Shown here piece after piece: positions 1 through 12,599 of a DNA stretch of 64,000 nucleotides; positions within the stretch are counted from its first letter, which is position 1; each line of letters begins with the position of its first letter. The position numbers and the translations under genes are program-made. Source of the DNA: Azadirachta indica (Eukaryota > Streptophyta > Magnoliopsida > Sapindales > Meliaceae). A model generated the notes under the pieces. The model did not search any database and had not been told where the DNA came from. It saw nothing but the letters and a program-made list of their open reading frames with translations. The stretch covers positions 10,148,274 to 10,212,273 of the forward strand of contig CM040444.1 in the NCBI GenBank assembly GCA_022749755.1. Reading direction: 5' to 3'.

Positions 1-315
1 TTGTTTTATCAAAAATAGTTTATTGTTTCCAGTTTTTCTGGTATATAACTCTTTAAACTTATTCCACAAAGAACTTGTATCTGTCTCTCCACTGCTGTAA
101 TTCAAAACATTATCATCTACCTTTTGTCTGATATATCTACACACCGGACGATGAAGGAACTTCTATTGTGCATCTGTTTTATTATCGGGTTTCTGTCTCT
201 TAAACACGGGTAAATAATAATCTTTCACATATAAAAGATCTTCCATATTTCTCTTCCATAAATGATAATTTACACCATTTAAATTAACCATTTTACTTGT
301 ATTAACTTCCATCAT
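1..315 (-). pseudogene. Ty1/copia gag, N-terminal part
   Basis: The reading frame starts at 315 (MMEVNTSKMVNL) and runs off the window. It contains the gag motif NGVNYHLWKRNMEDLL and, further on, LWNKFKELYTRKTGN, both typical of plant copia nucleocapsid precursors (UBN2-type). One in-frame TAG sits where a Trp is expected, after KTDAQ, so this copy is not translated whole. It lies just downstream of a primer-binding site and LTR on the same strand, so it is the 5' end of an element whose body is outside the window. Confidence 0.88.
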
Positions 316-347
316 TTAACACAAGACACAAAACAAATATAATCAAA

Positions 348-360
348 GCTCTGATACTAC
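348..360 (-). other. Copia primer-binding site
   Basis: On the minus strand the sequence next to the LTR reads GTAGTATCAGAGC, one base from the initiator-tRNA-Met primer site TGGTATCAGAGC used by plant copia elements. It lies between the LTR end at 363 and the gag start at 315, the expected place. Confidence 0.82.
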
Positions 361-362
361 TT

Positions 363-1010
363 TGTTGAGATAAACTAATACAAATCAATTTGCGGAAGTA
401 CAATAATTACCTTATCCTCTCTTGTGTGAACCTAATAGGAAACAAGTAAATAGAGCAACAATCTTTGAGCACAAAATCAATTCTTAGATAGCAACCACAT
501 CATCAACAAACAACCATAACACAATCAATTTTAACGTGGAAAACCTCTCCAATGTGAGGAGTAAAAATCACAGGACCATAGTCCACCAAAAAACTCCACT
601 ATAATCAAATAAGGGGAATACATAATTTCTCTCTGGTTAGAACTAGAGGTACACATCCACAACATTCTCAAGATCACACAATCTTGGCAAATTATCAAAT
701 TCTACAAAGAAATTAAAGAAAGTTCAAGAAAAACATCACGAAAATGGTGGCCTAACTTCCAACCATGAAATCTGGAGAAACAAAGCTTCAAATTTGATCT
801 CCACCACTCGAAATTTAGTCCTCTGAGTTAGGAAACTGTTGATAAAATTTCAGCTCAATCGAACCACAAATCAACCTCCGATCAGCCACTTGATCAAAAT
901 TGTCCCGAATTTACTATTCTGCCTCTCTCTCTTAAACAATACCCTCTCTCTCAAAAAATGATGAATAGTGCCATTTCTCTTCTTAACACACATATATATA
1001 TATTGTAACA
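363..1010 (-). repeat. Copia 5' LTR
   Basis: The block starts TGTTGAGATAAAC on the plus strand and plausibly ends TTGTAACA, giving TG/CA termini. It directly abuts the primer-binding site and gag on the minus strand. The outer boundary at 1010 is inferred from the CA end; the second LTR is outside the window, so the target duplication cannot be checked. Confidence 0.7.
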
Positions 1011-1959
1011 AAAGAAATTAAAACATTAACCTATTTGAGAAAAGACCGAAATATTCTTGAGCTAATTGGGCTTAGTTATTATTGAAGAAAAAATTTGGGC
1101 CATCTCCAGATAAGAGGAAATCCAACCCAATAGTTCAAAGTGTCGAGAAAGGAAAGAAAGGAAAAGAGAAGGAGAAACAAAGAGGGAAAAGAGAAGGAGA
1201 AGCAAAGAGAAGGAATATAGAATTTGAAAATGTCCATAAAGAATCAAAAAAATTCACAGAAGTGTAAAAGTTGCTCTATGTTATTCACGTAGATATTTAT
1301 ATATTTTTGAGTTGTTTTTTTATTTTAAACTAAAAAGTATGGTGCTTTATTTAATTTAAAGTTTAAATGAATATTAATGAAAATTCTAAACTTTCATGTG
1401 TTAATTCAATTAATCATTTTCAAATTGAATTTAAATGATAATTTTCGTATGAATATTATCTTTATAAATACATTGAGAAAAGTGTGTTCTTGTATATCAT
1501 TCTTTTGTAAATAGATGATTTTTATAAAAATATTATATTTTCATAATTTGTAAACGTTATTATGATAATATAAATATTGACATAATATAATATTGACTTT
1601 GGCTGTGATAATATGTTTAATTACACCATTGTCGTTAATTATTCCCAACCAGGTTAAATTATAATAAGCTTTCAAATATAAAGCAAGGAAATTAAACAAA
1701 AATAAAATAAAATTACTGGCATGAAAGAAATAGTAACAAATTTGTCTCTTAACTTTGATAAAATAATAAATTAAGATATAACTTATTAAAATTTAACAAT
1801 TTAATGCCTACATTTGAAAATTGAGTAAAGAAATCTTGATTTGCTATCTTGCTAATGTTTAGGACAAAAATGTCCCCGTCAAAATAACCTGGTAATTGAT
1901 GTCTCTTTTCTAAAGAGGCAATATTGGACACCGTTGGAACTTGTCTTCGATCTAGATTC
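1011..1959. other. Non-coding stretch with purine-rich tract
   Basis: No gene is recognised. A purine-rich simple tract (about 1082-1265, GGAAAGAAAGGAAAAGAG-like) opens short frames on both strands with low-complexity translations that look like composition artefacts. The rest is AT-rich. Confidence 0.6.
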
Positions 1960-2695
1960 TGCAAAGTAACATGAAATTCCTAGATTCAATATAAAGTTAA
2001 TTTTATTCTTAGAAATGCATAAATTAAGAACTAATTTCGATTTTTTTAATAGTAATTAACTGAAAGAAAGCTAATTAAAAGGATCAGTGTGTGTATATAC
2101 ATATATATATAAGATAACATTTTCAGCATTGAATTTAGGACCCTTTGTTCTTATAAGGTAGCAATCTTAGGGACAAAAAAGTTAAAATAGATCAAAGCTT
2201 GTCTAGTTTGTTATGTTTATATTCAAGGATGAAAATATTACTACGCGATATATTATAATATAAGAGAATTAGTGAACATGAATTTATAATTAATGAAACT
2301 CACCAGCTAAATGGTAAAAGAGAGTCCCGAATGATGACGTGGTCGCCTACCAAAAGCGGAATGTGGCCGGCAGGATTGAGCTTTTCAAATTCTACATCCA
2401 TCGACACAAAAAATTCATATTGATTAATTAATTAATTAAATTGAAGTCATATATAAAATATATATATATATATATATATATATCCTTTTGTGAACTCACC
2501 TGGCCTGTTTTGCAGTCCATTGAACAAATCGACTTCAACATACTCGTACTCCAGCCCTGAATTAATAGAAAGAAATGTAGACATAAGAAAAGCCAAAAGC
2601 ACCATTAAAGTTGGAAGCAATTTGGGGCATAGGAAGCGCAAAAGCTTTTCCAGAATGGAACAACTTCATTAGCTCGCTGCTGCTCTTGTCATCGC
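1850..2695 (-). pseudogene. GSTZ-like: Zeta-class GST gene relic, copy A
   Basis: GSTZ (maleylacetoacetate isomerase) catalyses a step of tyrosine breakdown in the cytosol. Three N-terminal-domain exons are visible. Exon 1 (about 2600-2695) encodes a decayed DDKSSSELMKL followed, in another frame, by WKSFCAS, which matches the family's WRSSCS active-site region. Exon 2 (2500-2556) encodes GLEYEYVEVDLFNGLQNRP, with AG before it and GTGAG after. Exon 3 (2304-2391) encodes EFEKLNPAGHIPLLVGD, the conserved glutathione-site loop. A possible exon 4 (about 1850-1960, NLDRRQVP) is weak. Exon 1 is frameshifted and the C-terminal helical domain is missing, so no enzyme is made. Confidence 0.82.
2459..2483. 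repeat. (TA)n microsatellite
   Basis: Pure TA run in the GSTZ relic intron. Copy B has no matching run at this intron, so the tract has changed since duplication. Confidence 0.9.
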
Positions 2696-2808
2696 CGGTA
2701 TTATCAAAGTTTGGGTTATCCAGTATACAACAATATCTATATGATAAATAAATTAATTAAGTAACAAAATTATTAATCAAATTCAATATTATAAAAATTA
2801 AAAGAATC

Positions 2809-2833
2809 ATATATATATATATATATATATATA
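2809..2833. repeat. (AT)n microsatellite
   Basis: Pure AT run immediately left of the Copia fragment. Copia-like sequence begins just after it. Confidence 0.9.
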
Positions 2834-2834
2834 C

Positions 2835-5028
2835 CCCATTTTTGAGTTGTACTAGTTTGTGCTTCTGTTTTTGCACTCGAGTTTTTTGTTTATTGTCAAA
2901 ATCCGCTTTTAATGTTGAAATCTCTTATGGAAGAAGTGCTTTCGTGACTTTTAATAGATATTTTGCTAATCTTTATGTTAAAAAACAAGAATTTTAGAAG
3001 GACTCAAAACACTCAAACATATTTATATCTTACAGAAATTTACAAGAAATAAATAGTACTTTTAAATATTTGTACCTTTTATGTAATAAAGAATCCTCTT
3101 TAATGCTTTCAAATGTGTGGTTGTTGGAGTTGCCATGTAACGCCCTACAAGTCCAATTGCATAGAGAATATCGAGCCTTATGCATATCAAATATCACAAA
3201 CATCCCACTACGCTTTTGAAAAAATTTAAATCCACTTTTTTTTTCTTCTTCTTCATGCTCTAAGAGCTTAACTCCATACTCTATTGGCGTACTAATTGGC
3301 TTTGAATATGCCATCTTAAACTTCTTGAGGATCTCCTTTGTGTAGCCTTCTAGTGAAATGAAGATTCCATCTTATTGTCTTACTTCGATACCAAGATAAT
3401 ACGCCACAAGCCCAATGTCAGTCATTTTGAACTCTTTGATCATTGTTTTCTTGAAATCATCGAATAGGCTTGGATTACTTTCAGTAAAAATCAAATCATT
3501 CACATATAAGCACACGATCAAAATATCTTTATCTTTGATCGCGATGTAGAGTGCGTGTTTACAGGGCATTTAGTGAAACTATTCTTTTGAAAATACTTGT
3601 CGATTCAACTATTCTATGCTCTTGGTACTTGTTTTAATCCATAGAAAGCCTTTTTCAATTTTAGCACCTTGTTGTCTTGTCTTTTGACTTTGTAGCCTTA
3701 CGTTTGTTGTATGTAAACTTTTCCTTCGAGAACTCTATTTAAAAAGGCAGATTTTACATCCAATTGATGGATATTCCATTTGTTTTGAGTTGCCAAGAAA
3801 ATAATTAGGCTAATAGCTTCCAAGTATGCTAGTGGAGCAAACAACTCTTCATAGTTGATGTCGACTATTTGACTGTAGCCTTTTGCAACTAGCCTTATCT
3901 TATATCGTTGAATTTCTCCACTTACATTCTTCTTTATTTTGTACACCCACTTAACTCCAATGGCATTGTGTCCTTTGCAAGCTCCCAAATGTGTCATTCT
4001 TCACAATTACTTTAATTTACTCGTCCACTTTATTTTTTCATTTCTCATCTTGTGCAACTTCTTAAAAGCTCACTAGTTCACACTTAGCAACAAGGCAAAA
4101 AAATATCTAACCTCTTAGTTACCTTATAGAGATCTTGGAACTCTTTGTTGATTCTTCATTTTTTTAATTTATTAAAGATGGTAGTGAATCTGTTTGAGTG
4201 TTAGTTATTGGTGAAGTAGGTGGAGTATATAGAGTGGTAGGTTCTTCTCTAGTATCTCTTGCTTGCTCCATTATTGGTTCTTTTTTAAACAAAGAAAGAA
4301 GTTTAAGTCATCTACATTTGGACCAAAATTCCTTTCTCCTTCTTCATCAAATATTACATCTCAATTGACCAGGATCTTTTTCTTGTTTGGATTCTACAAC
4401 TTGTAACCTTTTGAACATAGATCATAGCCGATGAAGATAAAACTCTCTCTTTTATCATCTAACTTTGTTACTCTCTATTTGGTATAGGAACAAAAGATAT
4501 ACTTCCAAAAACTTTAAGACGAAAGATACCAAACTTTCTTCCACTCCATGCTTTTTGTGGTGTTTTACCCCTACATGCTTCTTGTAGGAAATTAATTGGA
4601 TAGATAGATAGCTATTGCTACAACTTTAGCCCAAAACTCTCTTGTTAGTCTTTTGCTTTTTAGAATATGCCTCGATATGTTGAGAATTGTTCGATTCTTT
4701 CTTTCAACAATACCATTTTGTTAGGGAATCTTGGAACTGTTAAGAAATCATCGAATTTCATTTACTTCATAGAATTTTTGGATCTTCATAGACGTGAATT
4801 TTCCTCCATAATCAGTTTTCATTGCCTTAATCTGAATAGCTTTAAATTTCTTGAAGGCTCCAAATACCTTTGACTTTTGCTTTGAAAGGTATATCTATGC
4901 TTTTCTTGAAAAATCATCAACTAAGAGAAGAAAATAATTGCTGTTATCGAAAGAACCTGGCTTGAAAGGACTGCATACATCTACATGAATGAGCTGTAAT
5001 GGTTTTTTCGACTCTAAAGATAAACTCC
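2835..5028 (-). pseudogene. Ty1/copia pol fragment (integrase-RT)
   Basis: Read on the minus strand, integrase pieces come first (about 5010-4370; e.g. DDFSRK-like and NGIVERKNRT-like segments with stops). Reverse transcriptase follows: 3997-3698 with GVKWVYKIKKN and LDVKSAFLN, then 3569-3372 with CLYVNDLIF, then 3314-3030 with SKPISTPIE. The catalytic YVDD box reads YVND. Frameshifts and stops separate the pieces. No LTR is seen at either side and the right edge stops abruptly in CACTA subterminal repeats at about 5028, so this is a truncated insertion. Copy B lacks it. Confidence 0.88.
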
Positions 5029-5275
5029 TTTTGGCAACGGTAGCCATTGTCATTAAATGTGATTATTTTAGCGACAACTGATGTCGTAACTAGTACCATT
5101 TTTGGTGATGATAGTTCTATGTTGTTGCAAAACATCTGTTTAGCGGTGACAATGTGTTGTTGCAGAAGATAATTTTGGCATCGAATTTTTTATATGCTTT
5201 TGGCGACAACATTTGTCATTGCTAAAGGTTCTTTTAGCAACAACGTTTTTGTCGCCGCTAAAAATTTGCTAATTA
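5029..5275. repeat. CACTA left subterminal repeats, copy A
   Basis: Closely spaced variants of TTTTGGCGACAACATTTGTC and TTTAGCGACAACT occur in both orientations. In CACTA elements such repeats bind the element's own DNA-binding protein. They match B at 49840-50080. The outermost part is missing because the Copia fragment replaces it. Confidence 0.85.
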
Positions 5276-5711
5276 TTTTCCTATATTCAATAATGTAATA
5301 ATAATTATAGTGTTAATTAATATAAAATAATTTAGAACAAATAATCACTATACATAATTAATTAAACACTATTTTATATATTTAATTGAAGTTTAGTACA
5401 AAATTTGATTAAAAAAGACATGCAAATTTGTATAAAAAATTTTGTTTACCAATTATTATTTTTATTTATAGAAATTAACTAAAACAATCATATTAAATTC
5501 TTAATTATTATTCTAAACATGGCTTTATATATTTGTTCACAAATATTTCAACGTGTTCTCATTTTGATATTTTTTAAGTATTAGAATGCATATAAACTTA
5601 TTATTTTTTTGATAATATTATTGTTAACTAATAACAACTTTATATTATCAAGAAATTTTATATTTTTACCATTTTATTAAAATTATAATTAAATTTAGTT
5701 TTAATATAAAA

Positions 5712-7356
5712 GGGAGAATGCTCGATTCCCCTGTTATTTGACCTAATACCCCAATACTCCCCTCTTGTTTTCATAATAACCCGAATCCCCCTTCTATTAA
5801 TTTACAGAGTTAAATATAATAACATATGAGTTCTTAAAATTTAGTCTATTAACTTAAATGGTCTTAATAGTTTTAAAAATACCCACAAAAATTTTAATTT
5901 ATTGAAAAATAACAATGATACTCTTATATAATATTAATTAGGTAAAAAATTATTTTCAACTCCTAATTGAAAATAAATATTAAAATAATAATATATTTAA
6001 TTTTATAACACATTAATTACTAAATATTTATTAATATATTATAAAAAATCATAAATAAATACTAATCTATAAATAAAATATATTAATATAATACAATATT
6101 TATAATTCATAAATAAATAATAAAATATAAATAAAATATTATAATGCAATACTTGTAATTATATATAATCATAATTATTGTACTATAATATAATAATAAG
6201 ATTTTACAATATATTAACAATTCAATATTACATAGGTATTAGAAAATAAATAAAGAAAACATACATTTATTATTTTATTTATTTATTTAGGTAACTAGTA
6301 TTAAATATGGACATAATCATTATTTTTAATAAATTGGGCCTTTTATAGCTATTTTTAACTTCTAATCGAAAATAAATGTTAAACTAATAATATATTTTAT
6401 TTTATAACATATTGATAACTAAATATTTATTAATATATTATAATTAAAATATAAATTTATTTATTTTATTTTATATATATTAACAATTCAATATTAATTA
6501 GATTAATGGATCAAATTTTAAGGACTTATATCTTAAATTAATTCTTTTTCAGAATTTGAAACAATAATGAGTTTATAACTAAAAAAAAATATATATTTTG
6601 AGATAAAAGAACGGATTCCATAACTCAAATGTACTTCAAACTAAAAGTTTTTATGAAAATATACAATATGTAATAATATGATATAACATTATTATATCAA
6701 TTTATATAAATAGATTTGTATATGTAATAGTAATGATATGATTTTTTTTTAGATATATTGTTCTTCATATGTGTTAGTCAATATAAATAATATTTTTATA
6801 TGAAAAATTAAATACCATATTATAAATAAAAATTTATCTAAATTTAAAATTTTTTTATACAAAATAAAATTATCTAAATATTAAAAAAAATTGAAAGATC
6901 AATTTTATAATTTTAAAATAAATAAAATAACAATATTTTACTTATTTTTAAATTTTATAAATTGATCTTTCAATTTATGAATATCATATTAAAAAGAAAT
7001 TTAAAGTTTGAATAATTTATATAAAAAAAAAAAAATTATAAATTAGTTATTAATGTGTTATAAAATTAAATATATTATTATTTTAATATTTATTTTCAAT
7101 TAGTAGTTGAAAATAATTTTTTACCTAATTAATATTATATAAGGGTATCATTGTTATTTTTTAATAAATTAAAATTTTTGTGGATATTTTTAAAACTATT
7201 GAGACTATTTATGTTAATAGGTTAAACTTTAGGAACTCATATGTTATTATATTTAATTCTGTAAATTAACAGAAAGGGGATTCAGATTATTGTGGAAATA
7301 ATAAGGGGGTATCGATATATTAGGTCAAACAACAGGGGAGAATCAGACATTCTCCC
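5712..7356. mobile_element. Non-autonomous Mutator-like element with long TIRs
   Basis: The left arm starts GGGAGAATGCTCGATTCCCC and the right arm, in reverse complement, starts GGGAGAATGTCTGATTCTCC. The arms match for roughly 320 bases (about 5712-6040 and 7040-7356). The element is flanked by an exact 9-bp direct repeat AATATAAAA (5703-5711 and 7357-7365), the target-site length of Mutator elements. The interior is extremely AT-rich, with no transposase and no recognisable captured gene. Confidence 0.92.
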
Positions 7357-7740
7357 AATATAAAATTGTCAAATGTGATAACTTTCAGATTTACACTTAT
7401 TAATACTAATATAAAATTAGTGATAGTTAATTATGATATTAAGGTACTATACTTTTAATGAAAACATGATTTGTACAAATTTATTACATTGAATTAACAT
7501 AACATTTGTCCTATTAAATTACTAAAACAGTAATAAAATAATGTATTAGATTATTAAAATAATTTATTAAAGTAAAAAGAATGTATGGATCTTTATATTA
7601 TGAAAAATAATTAGAGTATAAATTTACTTATAAAAAATAAGTCTGTAAGGATCTAAGTATTATATTGATATGATGTGCAATAAAATATGATATTTTTCAA
7701 ATGTACAGGGTTCTTATTGTTAATATGCTTTATATATTTA

Positions 7741-7764
7741 TGTGTGTGTGTGTGTGTGTGTGTG
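7741..7764. repeat. (TG)n microsatellite
   Basis: Perfect TG run inside the CACTA element. B keeps a shorter GT run near 50293-50311. Confidence 0.9.
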
Positions 7765-8183
7765 TTGCAACCCTAAATGCAACTCCTCTAAGCACTTTCC
7801 CATGGTGTTAAAATTGTTCGCCTTTCACTGATAATATGTTAAGTATTTAAAATTTAGATGTAATAAATTTTAATTAACAATTCGTACTAAATAAAAGAAT
7901 ATAAGTAAATGATTGGGTTATAGAGAATCATGAATCATTTATAGAGAATATGTTATGTATTTTTTCGAACATACATACAAATTAACGCATGGATATGTTG
8001 CGTGTATTTCATAATTAATTGATTAGCAAATATATGCATTGCTTTAACAAAATATTAGTTCAAGAATTATACATGTAAGTAGTGATTAGTGTTCATTTGA
8101 ATGTCATGCTTTCATCCATATATAGTATATCTATCACATGTACAACTAAGTAAATAAGAACAAATGAATGAATGAAGGGACAT

Positions 8184-8513
8184 TTACAAGTGAAATGATT
8201 TCATGTTATGGTCATCCTTAGATAGAAAAGGACCTTGATGACAAATATTTAAAGAGTACTGTGGCTGCAAAATCATATGTACAAAAGGGTCTACATCTCT
8301 GTGACTATGCTGATTGCTTCTTAGTATGCTAAGCCAGAGTAATATGCTTGTTAGTTGGGCATTTTGCACATCTTGATGTTTTTGTAGGCAATTCATGGGG
8401 GCATAAACCATTTTATTACTAAAAGAGTAGGTAAATAAACAAAAAAGTATGTAATGTTTGAAGTATACCTTTCTTTTACTAATAAACAAGAGTTTTCTAA
8501 GATTAAGATACAA
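8184..8513 (-). other. Unassigned block conserved in both CACTA copies
   Basis: An open minus-strand frame includes PMNCLQKHQDVQNAQLTS and DVDPFVHMILQPQYSL. Copy B (about 50745-51070) keeps nearly the same sequence but has a TAG in this frame (LL*LSILRS). I recognise no domain. It may be an exon of a second element-encoded protein or simply non-coding element sequence; the higher GC than its surroundings mildly favours a former exon. Confidence 0.35.
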
Positions 8514-9471
8514 AATAAAGAAAATAGAAATAGTTTGTTTGTTTTGAATATTGAGGTAGCTAGGGTAAGGTAACGTATTATTGTCTTTTTGGTGTTTTGA
8601 ATTCCTTATTCTTTTATTATTCTACACATAGCATGCCATTCAAGACAATTATTTAGATTTTTTTTCTTATTGTTAGTATTTTAATTTCAATAAATTATCT
8701 AATATTTTTCAAAAGTCAAAGGGTGTATATTGAATATTCCTTGTCCAAATTAAAAATGCTAACAATAACTTGAGGAAATCTAAAATAATTATTTTCATTA
8801 AAAAAGAGAAAAATAAATTATAATATGTGAATTTAATTTCGGTGTTGTGTTAATGGAATTGATAATTAGATATACTTTTATATTCTTATTTAATAATTTA
8901 ATTTATTTTTATTAAAAAATTTTAAAAAATTAATTATCTCCATTTGTAGTAAATATAGTATGTATGTATGTTTTCTTTTATTTATATTAATACTTTATTT
9001 ATTAAAGTAATTATATTAAGAATGGTGATAATAATTATAATAATTATAATAATAATAATTATGATGTTCTGTTTAACAACTCATTACGAATAAATAAGGC
9101 ACATAATTTCCTTATTCTTCTAAATGTTTATTTATTTATTTTCAATCCATGCATTAGGCATTTTCTTGGAGTTTGTAAATTGTACAATGATATTATAAGT
9201 CTTTAATTTAGAACATAATCATTAATTAAGGCAAAATAAAGTGAATTGGTTGTGCACTAGTAAATGCTTGCTTGGTGCATGTTTTCAAATTATTTTCTAT
9301 ATATATAATTGTCAGTTACAATGATTCTTGCTCTAAATGATTCTTTTTCTTTTATTTCTACATTCAAGAGTAATAAAATAATAGTTGAATTTTAGTAGTA
9401 TTTCAAACATTTTTATATATATATATATATATATATAGTATATTGCTAACATGTTTTTCATCAATTTGTCC

Positions 9472-12343
9472 AGGTTCACCACCATCGGTGTGATCTACTT
9501 GTGAACCTACACGAGGTTTGAAAGTAGCAATCGTTGTGAAGTCAAAGGGTCGAATATTTATCACTATCTCACCTAAAACATGCAAACAAGAGGGCTCATA
9601 TTATTGTCAACTTGCTAGCGATTGTGGCGTGATTGTAAGAACTAAAGCTCCACTCAAAGTGCCATCCTGGTGTAAAATTCCATGGGAAGAGAGGGTAGAT
9701 TTATTCAAACGTTTAAAGGTAATGAATATCTATTCTAATTTCATTACAGTTGATATTTGTTTTCAATATTTATATATTCGTAAACATTCATAAAATTAAT
9801 GTTATTGTTTGTACAGGAATGGTTTATTTTGGACTTAATACAACCGCATGTTCTACGTTATTTAGACGAACTTGTAGGAGATAGATATCAAAAATACTAG
9901 TGCAAAGTGTTGAAGAAGGCGTATAAAAAACATCCACCAATAGAAGTTCGAAGGCATTCTCCAAAAATGTATCCGAAGAGGATTGGCATTACTTATGTGA
10001 CCTTTGGGAAAATGAGAAGTATAAGGTATGCTTTTTAATTGCAGCTTTATTAACCATAGATTATTAGTTTCTAAAAATTGGCAAGATTTGTTGGAATTTT
10101 TGTTGAGTTGTGCATGTTTAAGAAAGCTTTTATTTTGCTTAAGGTTATATTGCTAAACCATAATTGCTTCTATGGTGTATATACAACTTGTGGTCAGTTG
10201 ATAAACCAAATCAGCTTGCTTTGTCTAATTTAAAATTAAAAGTAGTATACATCAGTAAAGTAATGAATGGAAAATTATATGCAAAGACCCAGAAATTTCA
10301 GTCTAAGTTGTGACACACAAGATGAACTTAAGTATAGTTTCAATTAAACGGTGATGAAATTAAACTTATAATTTCACTTTTGATTCCCCTTTTGTATTTG
10401 CCAACACAATCATATTTCAGTTTTCGTTCTTAGATTTTGGATGACGCTAGGATTTTGATTTAGTATGTTTTATAGCTTTCCCTTTCATATTGTCCCTTGT
10501 TATTCCTTCAAATTATCTAATTATGCCTATAACACATTCTGTTGATATGTGTATACATCGTTTTAACCAGTTAGTGGGAGCTTTGCTTGTTCTCTGAGAT
10601 AGTATGCTTTAGGAAAATTTAGTTATGTGAAATAAGAAAAACAAGATTTTTTTGGGTTATTCTATGTTCTTTTCTTTTTCCCTTTTGTGTTCTCTTCAAT
10701 TTTTAATCTATTGTAATTGGAAGAAAGTACCACAAAAAAATGAAGTACTTTTTTTTTAATTATCAAAAATGAAACATGTGTTTAACCTTTTAAAACGAGA
10801 TTCAAGTTTGATAATTTATAGTTGATAGGAAAATTTCTACCATATGTGTTTTAGGAAAAATTTCCATGAAGCTCAGATTTTCATGATTGAAAGATTTGGG
10901 AATAATGGCTAATAGGTGTTAAAAGAATGGGCTTTGATATAGCTAAGAACTTTTGAGGTTTGTGCATGCAATTGCTTGTTCAATATACACGGAGTATTCT
11001 GCCAATAAATATATTTTTCAGTTAGTTATATTCGTAGAACGACTTGAATTTTATAGATTATACTTTTGCTGTTGCAACTTCACAAAGTTCTTCGAAAAAA
11101 AATGTTTTGTTCTCTTGGTGGAGAATCCATAACATGCTTGCCTCCCGTGTTTATATTGCACAATATAATACCTATAGTCATGTTGCCTTCCTATCCTATA
11201 CATATCCAGTAAATAAGATTTTATTTTTGGTATTCTAATGGTATCCAACTAGTTTTTGCCTCATCATGTACATAAAACATTGATTCTTTTACATGTCTTC
11301 TGCTAATGAATATCTCCATCCTATGCCTTCTTTGTAGTCAGCAGTATATTCAACATTCTTCTTGTGTATGCAAATCCTAAGTTTAATTTTGCTTATGTAG
11401 CTTTACTGCTCAACTGAAGTTCCATGTAGATGCAATCATTATATTGTTGGAAGTAGAGAGGTTATAATCATCATCATCATTTAAATGCATTTTTATTTGC
11501 ATCCATTTAACTATCCATTCTTGAATTTTTCTTATTAAGACTACTTGGCTTCAGGAAAGGTGCCAAAGAAATGCTGAAAATAAGAGTAAACTTTCATTCA
11601 ATTATCGAACTGGATCGAGACCTTTTTACTCCCATCAAACACAAAGTTCTCAAGTTCTTATTGTGATTTAAAATCTTTTTGTAATAAATTTGTATAGAGA
11701 TTGATAAACTATTATGCTGAATATGTGATTTTTTTAACTTTTTATTGTATTAAAGTGACAATACCGGTGAACGTCAAAATTTTGCGAGTCATTTTCATGC
11801 GACGCATTATAATGAAAGAAATGAATGGATTAATTGGGAAGCAAAAAAGGCACATGTAAATTCATTATTTGTCTATTTCATTTAAATTAACTTCATTTTT
11901 AATTTTGAAATTATTGTGTTTGTAATTTAATATATTTTCAAATAGGAAAAAATGATAAAGATATATAGCAATTGTTGCTTGAAGAGGGATCTCAGCCAGT
12001 TAATGACGAGGAAATTTATCGCCAAGTATTCAGCAATCAATCACACTATTATAAAGGGCTTGCCAAACCAAAATGAGCGCATGATATGGATCAAAGTTCT
12101 TCCTCCAACAATGGATATTTACGTGGTGAGTTAGAATCAACTCGACTTGAATTAAAGGATATAAAATCTGAGTTACAGGATACAAAATTTGAGCTACAGG
12201 GTACAAAATCTGAGTTGCAGGATACAAGATCTTACTTAGTAATTATTGAAAACATGTTACAGACTTATGGAAGTGAATTGAAGCATGTTACATCTTTCTT
12301 GTCAGAGTTTGCACTAGATCGATTTCTTCCTTCACATTCTTAG
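9472..12343 (+). pseudogene. Ptta/En/Spm-type transposon protein, copy A
   Basis: Five exons can be traced: 9472-9718 (CEPTRGLKVA, then IPWEERVDLFKRLK); 9817-10025 (EWFILDLIQPHVLRYL, then DWHYLCDLWENEKYK); 11555-about 11662 (ERCQRNAENKSKLSFNYRTG); 11756-11855; and 11946-12343 (EEIYRQVFSNQSHYYKGLAK). The order RGxTRGL, DWxxLCxxW, NxxNRxK-like and a C-terminal coiled coil is that of the plant transposase family Ptta/En/Spm (Pfam Transposase_24). The C-terminus contains repeated heptad-like units such as ELQDTKF. Breaks: TGA in exon 1, TAG plus a frameshift in exon 2, TAG in exon 5. The first two stops are also in copy B. Confidence 0.85.
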
Positions 12344-12599
12344 TTGTATTAATATTTTCTTTCATGAATCAATATTTTTTATGATATTTAAATTAATGTG
12401 TAATGAATTTCATTTAATCTTTTAATTTAGCTAATATTTATGTTTAACATTAATCCATTTAATTTTAATTATTATTGATTAATTGATTAATATAAATAAA
12501 ATTTATATTATTATGGCAAAAAAAATTAAATATTACAAATATAAATTAATCAAATGTTAGTGATGAAATTATATTTAATATTGATTTTTGGTACAAATG

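Noticed and set aside
1082..1267. Lys/Glu/Arg-rich open frame and its antisense partner
   Set aside because: Purine-tract artefact; no domain, both strands open for the same compositional reason.
1749..1964. 71-residue minus frame as a separate gene
   Set aside because: At most its first part is a degenerate GSTZ exon 4; the rest runs into AT-rich intron-like DNA.
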